Shown piece after piece: positions 1-10,802 of a stretch of DNA of 64,000 nt. Under the pieces are notes generated by a model, which made no database searches, was not told the DNA's origin, and was given only the letters and a program-made list of their open reading frames with translations. This stretch comes from Candidatus Zixiibacteriota bacterium (GTDB lineage Bacteria; Zixibacteria; MSB-5A5; GN15; FEB-12), in contig JBFMDV010000036.1 in the NCBI GenBank assembly GCA_040753875.1, positions 1 to 64,000 of the forward strand, read 5' to 3'. Position numbers and translations under genes: made by a program. Within the stretch, counting starts at the first letter, position 1, and every line of letters begins with the position of its first letter.

Positions 1-62
1 TTCTCTTCCGGGAAATGCCGTCGAATCTTCTCCCATTGGGCATCGCTTAACGTGATCGCCAT
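1..62 (-). CDS. IS5-family transposase, N-terminal 20 codons (partial, runs off left edge)
   Basis: Read leftward from an ATG at 62, the frame gives MAITLSDAQWEKIRRHFPEE and is open to the window edge. The opening LSDAQWEKI..HFP is the N-terminal helix typical of IS5-family (DUF4096-type) transposases. Only about 20 residues are visible, so subgroup and integrity of the transposase cannot be judged. A matching terminal inverted repeat lies just upstream at about 104-122. The element is therefore inserted into the 3' part of the neighbouring metalloprotease gene, in the same orientation. Confidence 0.8.
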   Translation of the reverse strand, partial: MAITLSDAQWEKIRRHFPEE

Positions 63-122
63 GACGAAATATCGCCACGCTCTTCACGATGACAAATCAA
101 AAACTGATTTTGAGATAGGTTC
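1..122 (-). mobile_element. Left end of an IS5-type insertion sequence (partial)
   Basis: The segment runs from the window edge to the point where the metalloprotease reading frame loses its TSP3 pattern. On the minus strand the boundary reads GAACCTATCTCAAAATCAG (104-122), a good candidate terminal inverted repeat for the IS427-like IS5 subgroup. A TA lies immediately outside it at 123-124 and could be the target dinucleotide. The other end is outside the window, so the repeat pair and target duplication cannot be confirmed here. Confidence 0.65.
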
Positions 123-1787
123 TAGTAACGGGCAATTGTCGCAGGCACTGCCGACCCCATCGGCGTCCGAGTCGACTTGATCACCATTGGCGAACGCGGG
201 GCAATTGTCACATGGGTCACCTATCCCATCATCGTCAACATCGGACTGAGAAGGATTGACCAGTGAAGAACAGTTGTCCGAGGCGTCTGCTATGCCATCG
301 CCGTCCGTATCCGGCTGCTGGATACTCACGTATAACCGCTCCCCGATAATCGAATCGACCGTGATCGTTATGCCGGTTGCACCGCCATAGCCATTGCTGT
401 TCGGGACGGTGTTGGGACCAAAGGTCTCCTGGCCCGGGACATCGCTCGAGAACAACGCTCCTTTGCGAGATTCATAGGGATACCACCACTGCGCACTGTC
501 CGTAACCCGGCCTTCGGGATTGGTGCTGAAATCATGCGAGGGATCATAACCGGCATCCTCCACCTCAACCTGATAATGGGGGTACGATGGCGTGCCGCAA
601 TTGCACGGCATGGCGTCATCGATATGCGTGATCAAAAGTCCTCTGTCCAACCGGTCACAACCGTAAGCGAGATCCGGAAAGAAAAATACGCTGAAATCTG
701 AGTCGAACTTGTCGAAAATTGCTGGTGACTGCGGATTCCGATACTCCAGCAGAAAATACTCGTTGCCATCCCGGCTGATCGGCAGGCGATACAGTGAGCT
801 GTCCTTGGTCGTCTCGACATTGATGATGGCCAGCCCATCGTACACCGGCGTCGTCAGTGTTATTGGCGTAATCCACCCCAGTCGAGCTTTGCTCCAGCCG
901 CAGTGGTGCGACGGGTTCACAGAGCCCAGCGACCACAGCCCGTACCCAAGTTCCCCCATAACACACCAGTCATAGACCGGGTGGTTGTTGTCGTCGTTCG
1001 GATCATAGAAATTCGCCGTGTCCCAGCGAATGTCAAAGTCATAGAGATCGAACAAACCCAGCAGATGCGACGTTTCGTGTGCCGGCAATCGTACTGCCGT
1101 CAAGGCGCTCCCAATTACGAACCGAGGATCCCATGTCGCACGGACCGGTCGAGTCTCGGAGGTCGTCATCCAGGCGTTGACGTATACTCCGTCAAACGGC
1201 CCCGGCCCAGGACCCGGATTAGGCGGATACGTCGTGGCAAATGAATACATGTCGGTAATCACTCCTGATTCACATCTGCTGTTGCCCGACCGAATAAAAA
1301 CGACTCCATCGACATTTCCGTCATGATTGCCGTCATACTGTGAAAAGTCCACTGCCGGATCAAGCAACGGCAAAAGTGTCTCAAAATCAAAATCTGTGGC
1401 ATAGGAGCCGGCATGGTACCAATCGAGTACCTCACCCACAAACTGTAGCTGGCCGTATGACACTTCGCCGAAATAATCAGCGACCGAACCGGACGTAAGA
1501 ACCCCGCGTGAAAAAAACAGCGTGTCGAATGTCTCTCGGGAATAGCTCCCGGGTCTGTCCTGCCAGTCTACCATGATAGCCAGCACCCGAAAGGTATCAC
1601 CGGTGAATATCCGGGTGCGCATAACCGCTGATTGTTCCGAGGTGAGAGCTGATTGCGCCAAACAGCCGAACTGCTCCCTGAGATTGTCAGTCGGCATATC
1701 GAATACAATTCTCTTGGAAGATTCCCCCGAAACTGCGGAAGAAACGACGACTATCGTGCAAATTACGACACTGACGAAAACGCGCAT
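84..1787 (-). CDS. Secreted M6-family metalloprotease with TSP3 repeats, C-terminus truncated by an IS
   Basis: The 567-residue protein starts with a hydrophobic signal peptide (about residues 1-21). The zinc motif is H237-E-T-S-H241 followed by LLG and D247, as in immune-inhibitor-A-like M6 peptidases, with a downstream Met (M277 in WCVMG) fitting the met-turn. Residues about 495-553 are calcium-binding thrombospondin type-3 repeats (DxDxDGxxDxxDNC). The third repeat stops after DNCP-LL; the last 13 residues (from EPISKS) are read from the inserted IS end. A natural product would probably have had more repeats and possibly a sorting domain. The catalytic domain is complete, so activity may survive, but C-terminal anchoring is likely lost. 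An AGGTGG-type SD precedes the ATG. Confidence 0.85.
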   Translation of the reverse strand: MRVFVSVVICTIVVVSSAVSGESSKRIVFDMPTDNLREQFGCLAQSALTSEQSAVMRTRIFTGDTFRVLAIMVDWQDRPGSYSRETFDTLFFSRGVLTSGSVADYFGEVSYGQLQFVGEVLDWYHAGSYATDFDFETLLPLLDPAVDFSQYDGNHDGNVDGVVFIRSGNSRCESGVITDMYSFATTYPPNPGPGPGPFDGVYVNAWMTTSETRPVRATWDPRFVIGSALTAVRLPAHETSHLLGLFDLYDFDIRWDTANFYDPNDDNNHPVYDWCVMGELGYGLWSLGSVNPSHHCGWSKARLGWITPITLTTPVYDGLAIINVETTKDSSLYRLPISRDGNEYFLLEYRNPQSPAIFDKFDSDFSVFFFPDLAYGCDRLDRGLLITHIDDAMPCNCGTPSYPHYQVEVEDAGYDPSHDFSTNPEGRVTDSAQWWYPYESRKGALFSSDVPGQETFGPNTVPNSNGYGGATGITITVDSIIGERLYVSIQQPDTDGDGIADASDNCSSLVNPSQSDVDDDGIGDPCDNCPAFANGDQVDSDADGVGSACDNCPLLEPISKSVFDLSS

Positions 1788-1918
1788 ACGGACCCACCTC
1801 TCAGGGAGTATCTAACCGGGTTGATCAGAAACCGCCTCCCGTGCGTCACACTTGATAATATATCGTTATGCCCACATTGATGCAACCCTTTTATCTTGGA
1901 TGATTATAGCTTGCGGTA

Positions 1919-2416
1919 CTACCGGAAATCGAAATAGACGAAACAGTACATCACGATGCACGCACTGTAATTCAACACCATGAACCACCGTACTCCCCAG
2001 TTGATGCCGTCGAATCGATAGCTCGAAAACGGCCACACAAAAGGCGTGGGAAAGAACCGCTTCGTGTGGGTCGGAATATCTACGAGAATGTGAATCAACC
2101 ATGCGAACGCCGGCCAGGGGACTGACCCACGTAACCACCACCAGAGGAAAAAACCGACCAGCCAGATCGGTATACTGTGAGTGATATCGTAAATGCGGAA
2201 CACCCATCGGGGTATCGTTCGGTTCAATTCGTCATAGGTGGTCTCATCGACCTTCCCCATCACGCGCTTTTTCCCCGATAGCCATCGGCTCGCCATGAGT
2301 GGCCCGAACGCCAATGCGTCCGGCGCGACACCGAGCGCTGTGGCCAAAAGTCGTTCCGGCAGCGTCGACTGGTTATAGATGAGGTTGGTCCAAAGCGCGT
2401 GCGAGATGAAATCCAT
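1919..2416 (-). CDS. Small membrane protein, possible membrane-bound metal-dependent hydrolase
   Basis: The protein is 165 residues from the ATG at 2416, which is preceded by AAAGGG. The open frame extends 28 codons further upstream, but that part reads through an intergenic hairpin and is unlikely to be translated. Early residues FISHALWTN, a later PDALAFGP, and HILVDIPTH give His/Asp motifs flanked by hydrophobic helices, resembling the YdjM-like membrane-bound hydrolase group. The C-terminal third contains two clear membrane segments. It lies downstream of the prolyl oligopeptidase gene on the same strand, separated by about 110 bases. Function is uncertain; the family assignment is from motif resemblance only. 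Confidence 0.6.
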   Translation of the reverse strand: MDFISHALWTNLIYNQSTLPERLLATALGVAPDALAFGPLMASRWLSGKKRVMGKVDETTYDELNRTIPRWVFRIYDITHSIPIWLVGFFLWWWLRGSVPWPAFAWLIHILVDIPTHTKRFFPTPFVWPFSSYRFDGINWGVRWFMVLNYSACIVMYCFVYFDFR

Positions 2417-2459
2417 GGATGTCCCTTTGGAGACTGAAACGCTTACGCAGCCGCCATCG

Positions 2460-2484
2460 TTCCCGCCGCCAGTAGCGGCGGGAA
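2460..2484. repeat. Perfect 10-bp intergenic inverted repeat
   Basis: TTCCCGCCGC and GCGGCGGGAA flank a 5-base loop. There is no T-run on either side, so this is not a canonical rho-independent terminator. It may be an mRNA-stabilising hairpin or a REP-like unit between the prolyl oligopeptidase and the downstream membrane-protein gene. Confidence 0.6.
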
Positions 2485-2525
2485 TCAGCGTATGCTTCAA
2501 CGATTGAGAATCAGAGCTTATACCG

Positions 2526-4682
2526 TCACTGCTTCTGACGGTAGGTCATTCCCAGTTGATCAAACAGAAATGCGAACACGTCGGCGTCCTCTTCGATATT
2601 TTCGCTGAGCGAGGTCCCGATCCCGTGTCCTGCCGTCGCGCTGGTGCGAAGCAATACTGGCTTGCCGGACGATGTCGCTGCCTGCATCCGCGCGGTCATC
2701 TTTCGCGAATTCGCCGGGTCAACTCGACCATCGTGATCACCGGCCAGGAACAGTACCGCCGGGTATTTGGCGCCATCAACCACGTGATGATACGGTGAGT
2801 AGCCATATAGCGCCTCAAACTGCGCCTTGTCTTTCACGGTGCCGAACTCGGTGGTGTTGAATTCACCGTTGGGAGAAAGCTCCACTCGCAACATGTCGTA
2901 GATACCCACGTAGCTGATAACGGCGGCGTAAAACTCAGGATGTTGCGTAAGTGCTGCCCCCATAAGCAATCCCCCATTGCTGCCTCCCTCGATTGCCAGC
3001 TTTGATGGCGATGTGTACCCATTGTCGATCAGCCACCGTGCGCAGGCCGCAAAATCATCGAACACGTTCTGCTTGGTCGTCAGATTCCCGGCCCGGTGCC
3101 ATTCATCGCCAAACTCCCCGCCGCCTCTAAGATTGGCTATAACATAGACGCCCCCCTGGTCGAGCCAAAGCCGATTCCGTTCGTTGAACCCGGGTGTCAT
3201 GCTGATACTGTATCCCCCATAGCCATACAGAATTGTAGGATTCCGCCCGTTCAGTTCGGTCCCTTTTCGATGAATAATATTCATCGGTACTTTTGTGCCA
3301 TCTTTGGAAATCGCAAATTCGCGTCTCACTTCGCAGTCATCGAAATTCACAATCGACTTTTTCGCCAACGCGGTTTTGACCGGCGCACCGGATGATGGGT
3401 CGTATTCGTACCACGCCGATGGCTTCAGATACGATTGCGCGCTGTAGAGAACTTTATCCCCATCAAGCCAAACCGGCTGGCCAACCGATGATATCGGTTC
3501 CACCGGAACTGCCCCTTCTTCCTTGCCGTTCATGTCGAACACTCGCATCCGAGAGGGACCTCCGAGCAAGTCCACCACGTATAAACGCGAAGCCGTCGGC
3601 TCAAACCCCTTGATGGTCGCGTCACTCTCCGGCACCACCGTGCTCGATTTGGAAAGCTCCGTGGCCGACAAGTTCATGCGAAGTAATTTCCCCTTCGGCG
3701 AACCATTAAGCGACAACATATACAGCGCCTGGTCGATCCCAAATTTGGCGGTCGTGATCATGTCCTTGAATTTCGTCAACTGCGTCCACTGGCCGGTGGC
3801 TTCATTCAGCAAATAATGTGCATGCTCGCCGCCGTCGCCGTTCAATACCGTCGCCAGCATATAGTTGCCGTCGTCCGATGCCTCCAACTCAATCTCGGCA
3901 ATGCGCGGAAACTCCTTGCCGATCACATATGTGTCCTGGCTTACGGGTGTCCCGAACTTGTGATAGTACACCTGCTGATAAAAATGCATATCCGCCTCGG
4001 CCCGCTCCCCTTTGTCCGGATACCGAGTGTAGTAAATCCCGGTGTTGTCCTTCGTCCAGGCCACACTCCCCCCGCCGGTAGGATAATTAACTCGCGGAAT
4101 TTGATCCGGAAGCGCTTTGCCGGTGGCAACATCGAACACATGCACCGTACCATCTTCGCTGCCGAATTTCGACAGCGATACCGCGATATATCGTCCATCA
4201 GGCGATGGCACGTAGAAATCCATCGAGGTCGATCCGGTCGTATCGAAAACATTCGGATCGAATACGACCTTTTCGTTGGCAGTGTCATTGGGAGACTTCA
4301 AACAGACTATGAACGATTGCTCTTTTGGCGGCTGGAATTTCTGCGCAAACAGCAGTCCGTGCCGGTATTTCAAATCGTAATAGCTGGTGCTGGCCGCAGT
4401 ATAGAGATTCTTGAAATAGTCACGGATCGCCGGACGGGACGGAATCTTGTCGATAAACGCGTGCGTATACGCGTTCTCCGCATCCGCCCAGGCTCTCACC
4501 TCCGGGTCGTTCAGATTCTCCAGCCAGCGATAGTTCTCAGTAAGCGAAATGCCATGGTAGACATCAGTGACCGGCCGTTTCGCCGTGGAGGGATACGGTT
4601 CAAGAGCAAACACATTCGCACACAACATCGTCACTGCGCCAAGCAGAGTTCTGAGATTGAATCTGACGTTGCCTATTCTCAT
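2526..4682 (-). CDS. Prolyl oligopeptidase family serine peptidase (S9A)
   Basis: The protein is 718 residues, near the usual 680-720 for S9A. A hydrophobic N-terminus (about residues 10-26) suggests export to the periplasm. Residues about 30-440 form the beta-propeller gate and about 445-718 the alpha/beta-hydrolase. Catalytic residues are visible: S568 in GGSNGG, D651 in GDHDGRVDP and H686 in AGHGIG. The enzyme should cleave peptides of roughly 30 residues or less after proline. The ATG overlaps the pyrC stop by 4 bases, so it is the last gene of the pyrimidine operon and probably translationally coupled. There is no obvious pathway link to pyrimidine synthesis. Confidence 0.92.
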   Translation of the reverse strand: MRIGNVRFNLRTLLGAVTMLCANVFALEPYPSTAKRPVTDVYHGISLTENYRWLENLNDPEVRAWADAENAYTHAFIDKIPSRPAIRDYFKNLYTAASTSYYDLKYRHGLLFAQKFQPPKEQSFIVCLKSPNDTANEKVVFDPNVFDTTGSTSMDFYVPSPDGRYIAVSLSKFGSEDGTVHVFDVATGKALPDQIPRVNYPTGGGSVAWTKDNTGIYYTRYPDKGERAEADMHFYQQVYYHKFGTPVSQDTYVIGKEFPRIAEIELEASDDGNYMLATVLNGDGGEHAHYLLNEATGQWTQLTKFKDMITTAKFGIDQALYMLSLNGSPKGKLLRMNLSATELSKSSTVVPESDATIKGFEPTASRLYVVDLLGGPSRMRVFDMNGKEEGAVPVEPISSVGQPVWLDGDKVLYSAQSYLKPSAWYEYDPSSGAPVKTALAKKSIVNFDDCEVRREFAISKDGTKVPMNIIHRKGTELNGRNPTILYGYGGYSISMTPGFNERNRLWLDQGGVYVIANLRGGGEFGDEWHRAGNLTTKQNVFDDFAACARWLIDNGYTSPSKLAIEGGSNGGLLMGAALTQHPEFYAAVISYVGIYDMLRVELSPNGEFNTTEFGTVKDKAQFEALYGYSPYHHVVDGAKYPAVLFLAGDHDGRVDPANSRKMTARMQAATSSGKPVLLRTSATAGHGIGTSLSENIEEDADVFAFLFDQLGMTYRQKQ

Positions 4683-5984
4683 AGCTCAAACACCACCTTC
4701 CCTCCCAGTATCGTTTTATACACCTGTCCACTGAGTTTCCAGCCGATGAACGGCGAGTTCTTGGAACGGGAACGAAACTTCTCCGCGCGAATAGTCCATT
4801 TCTTGTCCGGGTCGATTATCGTAATATCCGCCGCTGCCCCCACCGCCAACGTCCCACCCTTCAACCCGAAAATTCGGGCCGGATTGGAGGTCAACTTGCG
4901 AATCGCATCCCCCCAGTCCAGATACCCCCTATCCACCAGATACGTTTTCACGAGCCCAAGCGTTGTCTCAAGACCGATCATCCCTGATGGCGCCTGGTCA
5001 AACTCGCAGTCCTTCTCTTCCTCGGAGTGCGGCGCGTGGTCCGAGGCGATACAATCGATCGTGCCGTCCACCAGTCCCTCAATCACCGCATCCCGGTCCT
5101 CTTTGGTTCGAATCGGTGGATTGACCCGGAGATTGGTGTTGAACTCCTTACCGATCTCTTCGTCAGTGAGCACAAAATGATGCGGGCACGCCTCTGTCGT
5201 CACATTGACCCCTTCGCGCTTCGCCTGACGTATTGCCTCCACCGCGCGCCGTGTCGATATGTGCTGGATGTGCAGACGCGCTCCAGTGACACGACAAAGC
5301 GCAATATCCCGTAGTACCGCCACTTCCTCCGCCACCGCCGGCGAGCCTTTCAACCCCAAGCGTGTTGACTGGAACGATTCATTCATCACCCCGCCCGAAA
5401 CCAGATATTGATCTTCGGCATGCTGGCAGACCGGTATCTTGAACATCTTGGAATACTCCAGCGCCCGCCGCATTATGTCCGGGTTCTGGACATAATGGCC
5501 GTCATCCGTAATCGCTACCGCGCCCATCTTGACCAGATCCCCAATCTCCGCCAGCTCTTTCCCTTCGATATTCTTGGTAATTGCACCAACAACATACACC
5601 CTCGCCGATGCCCCCTCTGCCCGGTCCTGCACAAACTTGACCGTCTCCTGGTTGTCGATGCGAGGTGTCGTATTCGGCATACAGCAAACCGCTGTGAACC
5701 CACCTGCCGCCGCCGCGCGACAGCCGGACTCAATCGTCTCCTCGTCTTCGCGTCCAGGCTCACGCAAATGCACGTGAATGTCTATCAATCCCGGCACGAC
5801 GAGTTTTTCCGAAGCATCGATTACCTGATCCCCATCGAGCGTCTTGAGCATACGCGACATCTCCGCCGAATCGCTTTCGATCGCCGATATCCGACCATCT
5901 TTGATAAACAGGTGTGCGTCCTGTCCGAATCCCAGCGCCGGATCGACAACCCGTCCCCCCTTGATGACCAAATCGAATTTCTTG

Positions 5985-5992
<8 letters not shown>
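4679..5992 (-). CDS. pyrC: Dihydroorotase
   Basis: This enzyme cyclises N-carbamoyl-L-aspartate to dihydroorotate, step three of de novo UMP synthesis. It has 437 residues, as expected for the type I amidohydrolase form. The metal-binding DIHVHLREPG (H73, H75) follows a VVPGLID strand. TDDGHYVQ, LHIQHIST, EACPHHF and ASDHAPHS supply the remaining conserved blocks, including the late catalytic Asp. It overlaps pyrB upstream by 8 bases and the peptidase gene downstream by 4. Expression is likely set by the PyrR site in the operon leader. Confidence 0.96.
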
Positions 5993-7597
<1,605 letters not shown>

Positions 7598-7638
7598 CTA
7601 ACGAGGCTAAAACGGCTCTCCCGAGCATCACACGTAAC

Positions 7639-7659
7639 CCTTGGCGACCTCGCCGGACC
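7639..7659 (-). promoter_or_regulatory. PyrR-binding RNA motif in pyr leader
   Basis: On the transcript strand this reads GGUCC-GGC-GAGG-UCGCC-AAGG. It follows the known PyrR recognition consensus ARUCCNGNGAGGYU with a downstream AAGG, differing at about two positions. Flanking GGCGG and CCGCC-like segments can form the stem. The site starts about 16 bases after the predicted transcription start. No T-rich terminator follows it before pyrR, so control may act by a non-canonical terminator or at translation. Confidence 0.7.
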
Positions 7660-7681
7660 GCCTTAAAGTGAAAGTTGCCGG

Positions 7682-7709
7682 AGTATATCGAACGCCCGGC
7701 CACAGTCAA
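7682..7709 (-). promoter_or_regulatory. Sigma-70-type promoter of the pyr operon
   Basis: The -35 is TTGACT (7704-7709) and the -10 is TATACT (7682-7687), with a 16-base spacer. Predicted transcription start is near 7675, giving a leader of about 140 bases that contains the PyrR motif. Confidence 0.75.
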
Positions 7710-7736
7710 GATGCAGGGAGGCGATTTTTTTTGGCG

Positions 7737-9230
7737 TCAGCGGCTCGGAGTCGATAGGACGCCCGCATATCCTTTTTCGGCAAACAAGTCTGATGATGTT
7801 GTGTGCGTAAACCGTCCGTCGCCGTACAACTGAAGCACCCGGTCGCACAACTGCTTGATAACATCCCCATCGTGGCTGATAATCACCTGTCCGACCCCAC
7901 GCTCTTTCAGCGCCCTGGACATGACAATGAACCGCCCTACTCCTTCCGGGTCCAAACCGCAGGTCGGCTCATCGAATACTACCAGCGCCGGCGCCACCGA
8001 AAGTACCGCCGCGAACGCCAGCCGCCGCTTTTCCCCCATCGACAACGTAAACGGATCGCGCCCCATGAATCGCCAGGCATCCAGCCCAACCAATTCAAAA
8101 TATGACTCGATCTGATCCTGGCTCAGGGTCAGTCCCGCGTTCTTCGGTCCAAAAGCCACCTCTTCAGCGCACGTCTGGAGGAAAAACTGTCGTTCCGGCT
8201 GCTGAAACGCTCCCACCACGAGAGCGTGACGCTCCCGCCTGGGGATTACTTGACCACCGGCGTCGAGAATTTCATAGCCCCCAGCCACCGGCGCCAGCAG
8301 ACCGCACAACGTGAGTCCAAGTGTGCTCTTGCCGGAGCCAGACGGCCCAATGAGCCCAACGATCTCCCCCGCGCAAAACGTCATGGTCAGTCCGGCCACC
8401 ACCGCATTCCCCCCCTGATAACCAGCCGAAAGGTCGTGCACTCGAATCTCGGAGACACGTTTCGACACCTCAGTCCGCGATGCACCATTGTAGGCAGGCA
8501 CCATCACACGCGTGACTTTTTTCTCGTCAAACCTGAGTCCGGTTCTCAAGCAAAGTTGGCTGTCGGCGAGGATCTTTTCCGGGCGGCCATCGGCCGCGAT
8601 CGAGCCGTCGTGCAGCACGATGAGCCGTGCGTATTGCCGCGCAATCGCCGGATACTGCGTGATCCGGATTTCGATGAGTGATGGATCCTCTCGATGCAAC
8701 CTTTCAAGTTCGTCGCCGAGCATCCGTTTCCCCGGCTCGTCCAAGAACGAATCCGGCTCATCCAGAATGAGAACCGGCGGATGCGTTACCATCACCGAGG
8801 CCAGCGCCACGCGCTGCTTTTCGCCGCCGGATAACTCGGTCGTCAACCGCGATCGAAGATGGCCGATACCGAACCGCTCCAGGGTTTCGGTGATCAGTTG
8901 CTCCATCTCCCCAAGCGGCACCGCAAGATTCTCCAGCCCGAACGCGATTTCCTTTTCGACCGTCGATGCCACCATCTGATTGTCAGGGTTCTGGAAGAGT
9001 ATTGCTGCCAGTGGTGCCGAGCCGGTTTCCGGATTCAGACCGTCAAAGCTGATCGCACCCGAGGTCGGCCTGGCCAGCCCGGCCAAAATTCTCGCGAGCG
9101 TCGACTTGCCGCACCCGTTCGCCCCCATCACACAGACCGATTCCCCCACTCGTATCTCAAGCGTCAACCTTGCCAGAACGGGAGGTTCTGACGCCACGTA
9201 GCCAAAACTGATGTTCTGTAGTCGGATCAT
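7737..9230 (-). CDS. Fused dual-ATPase ABC protein, ECF-transporter type (EcfA-EcfA')
   Basis: Two ABC ATPase domains sit in one 497-residue chain. Domain 1 (about 1-235) has Walker A GANGCGKST, signature LSGGEKQRVALA and Walker B VLILDEPD. Domain 2 (about 262-490) has GPSGSGKST, signature LSMGEKRRLAFA and VVFDEPTCGLD. This arrangement is typical of energy-coupling-factor importers for vitamins or metals. No EcfT or substrate-binding S component is adjacent, so the substrate cannot be named. The gene starts directly after the terminator that ends the gcv operon and has only a weak SD. Confidence 0.85.
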   Translation of the reverse strand: MIRLQNISFGYVASEPPVLARLTLEIRVGESVCVMGANGCGKSTLARILAGLARPTSGAISFDGLNPETGSAPLAAILFQNPDNQMVASTVEKEIAFGLENLAVPLGEMEQLITETLERFGIGHLRSRLTTELSGGEKQRVALASVMVTHPPVLILDEPDSFLDEPGKRMLGDELERLHREDPSLIEIRITQYPAIARQYARLIVLHDGSIAADGRPEKILADSQLCLRTGLRFDEKKVTRVMVPAYNGASRTEVSKRVSEIRVHDLSAGYQGGNAVVAGLTMTFCAGEIVGLIGPSGSGKSTLGLTLCGLLAPVAGGYEILDAGGQVIPRRERHALVVGAFQQPERQFFLQTCAEEVAFGPKNAGLTLSQDQIESYFELVGLDAWRFMGRDPFTLSMGEKRRLAFAAVLSVAPALVVFDEPTCGLDPEGVGRFIVMSRALKERGVGQVIISHDGDVIKQLCDRVLQLYGDGRFTHTTSSDLFAEKGYAGVLSTPSR

Positions 9231-9236
9231 ACGAGC

Positions 9237-9269
9237 AAAAGGCCGACGCTCATTTCAGGAGCATCGGCC
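9237..9269 (-). terminator. Rho-independent terminator after gcvPB
   Basis: On the minus strand, GGCCGATGCTC and GAGCGTCGGCC pair across a 7-base loop with one mismatch, and TTTT follows. It lies 30 bases after the gcvPB stop and just before the ABC ATPase start, so it separates the two transcription units. Confidence 0.8.
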
Positions 9270-9299
9270 CATAATTGAATTCATGGTCAAAAACCGAAA

Positions 9300-10766
9300 T
9301 CAGCCCAGGAAATTGACATCCAAAGTCCGCGCCGCCGTGCTTTCGTCGAGACGACGGACCGGCGTGTTGTACGGCGCCTTGGTGACCAGCTCCGGATTTG
9401 TCTCCGCTTCTCGCGCGATCTGCTTCATGACCGAGGCAAACTCGTCCAGCGTCTCGCGCGTTTCTGTCTCGGTCGGCTCGATCATCATCGCTTCCGGCAC
9501 AATAAGCGGAAAATAATTGGTCGGCGCGTGCACGCCGAAATCCAGTAACCTCTTGGAAATATCGGAAGTCTTCACACCGAGCTTCTTTTGACGATTTCCC
9601 GACAGCACGAATTCGTGCATACAGTGACGCCGATGCGGCAGATCGAAATCATCCTTCAGGAGCTCTTTGAGATAGTTGGCGTTGAGCACCGCCGCTTCCG
9701 ACACCTGACGTAGTCCTACACCGCCATACGTCTTGATATAGGCGTACGCACGAACCATGTTTCCGAAATTGCCGTAGAAACTATGCAGACGGCCAATCGA
9801 GTCAGGCCTGGCATAATTGAAGTACAGCTTGCCTTCAGCATTTCGCTCCAGCACCGGCAGCGGCAGGAATTTCGCCAGATTCGCATTCACCCCAACAGCT
9901 CCCGCGCCAGGTCCTCCGCCGCCGTGCGGTGTCGAGAACGTCTTGTGCAGGTTGAAATGCATGATATCGAATCCGGCATCAGCCGGACGAAATATTCCCA
10001 TGTTCGCGTTTAGATTTGCACCGTCCATGTACATTAAGCCGCCCCGGTCATGAACCACCTTGGCAATCTCGGCGATATGCCGCTCGAACAGCCCCAGTGT
10101 GTTCGGATTGGTCATCATGATACCCGCGACCTCGTCGGTCATAACAGCGGCGACCGCATCGGGCGATATGATCCCCTCTTCATTCGACTTGACCTCGATC
10201 GTCGTAAAGCCAACCGAGGCTACCGACGCCGGGTTCGTACCGTGCGCTGAATCCGGGATAATAATCTTGGTCCTGTGGCTGCCACGCGAGTGATGATACG
10301 CCCGCATAATCAACAAGCCGGCGAACTCCCCCTGCGCCCCCGCCACCGGCTGTAGCGAGACCGCCGGAAATCCGGAGATCTCACCCAGATAGGTCTGCAG
10401 CTCCCACATCAGGTCCAATATGCCCGGTGCGCTGCTGCACGGCGCCAGCGGATGATGGTCCTGAAAATCGGGCAGCGATGCCGCCTTGTCGTTCAATTTG
10501 GGGTTGTACTTCATGGTGCATGACCCAAGTGGATAGAACCCCTTCTCGATATGGTGGTTCTTGACCGACAAGCCCACGAAGTGCCGCATGACTTCCGGTT
10601 CGCTCACCTCCGGAAGACGCGCGTCCTCCGTCCGGCGGAACTTGTCCGGAATAGCTGACAGGATTTCGGCTTCGCCTTCACGGGTGTCCGGGAGCGTGTA
10701 CCCCACGCGTCCCGGCACCGACCTCTCGTAAATCAACAGCGCATGTTTCACTGACGACATTCTCAT
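9300..10766 (-). CDS. gcvPB: Glycine dehydrogenase (decarboxylating) subunit 2
   Basis: This is the C-terminal, PLP-carrying half of the split P-protein of the glycine cleavage system. It has 488 residues, as usual for GcvPB. The PLP lysine is K275 in FNLHKTFSTPHGGGGPG. The enzyme decarboxylates glycine and passes the aminomethyl group to lipoylated GcvH. It lies downstream of gcvPA but is separated from it by two zinc-ribbon genes and the candidate selenoprotein. ATG-AGA-ATG gives two possible starts two codons apart. No gcvT is in the window. Confidence 0.95.
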   Translation of the reverse strand: MRMSSVKHALLIYERSVPGRVGYTLPDTREGEAEILSAIPDKFRRTEDARLPEVSEPEVMRHFVGLSVKNHHIEKGFYPLGSCTMKYNPKLNDKAASLPDFQDHHPLAPCSSAPGILDLMWELQTYLGEISGFPAVSLQPVAGAQGEFAGLLIMRAYHHSRGSHRTKIIIPDSAHGTNPASVASVGFTTIEVKSNEEGIISPDAVAAVMTDEVAGIMMTNPNTLGLFERHIAEIAKVVHDRGGLMYMDGANLNANMGIFRPADAGFDIMHFNLHKTFSTPHGGGGPGAGAVGVNANLAKFLPLPVLERNAEGKLYFNYARPDSIGRLHSFYGNFGNMVRAYAYIKTYGGVGLRQVSEAAVLNANYLKELLKDDFDLPHRRHCMHEFVLSGNRQKKLGVKTSDISKRLLDFGVHAPTNYFPLIVPEAMMIEPTETETRETLDEFASVMKQIAREAETNPELVTKAPYNTPVRRLDESTAARTLDVNFLG

Positions 10767-10802
10767 TCCATCCGAAGATCACGCCCGGCGTGACCCTCCC
10801 AT

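Noticed and set aside
2417-2500. 28-codon N-terminal extension of the membrane protein
   Set aside because: It reads through a perfect intergenic hairpin and lacks an SD, whereas ATG 2416 has AAAGGG upstream.
3816-5180. 454-codon plus-strand ORF
   Set aside because: It lies entirely antisense to the prolyl oligopeptidase and pyrC, whose motifs and lengths are fully convincing; a high-GC shadow frame.
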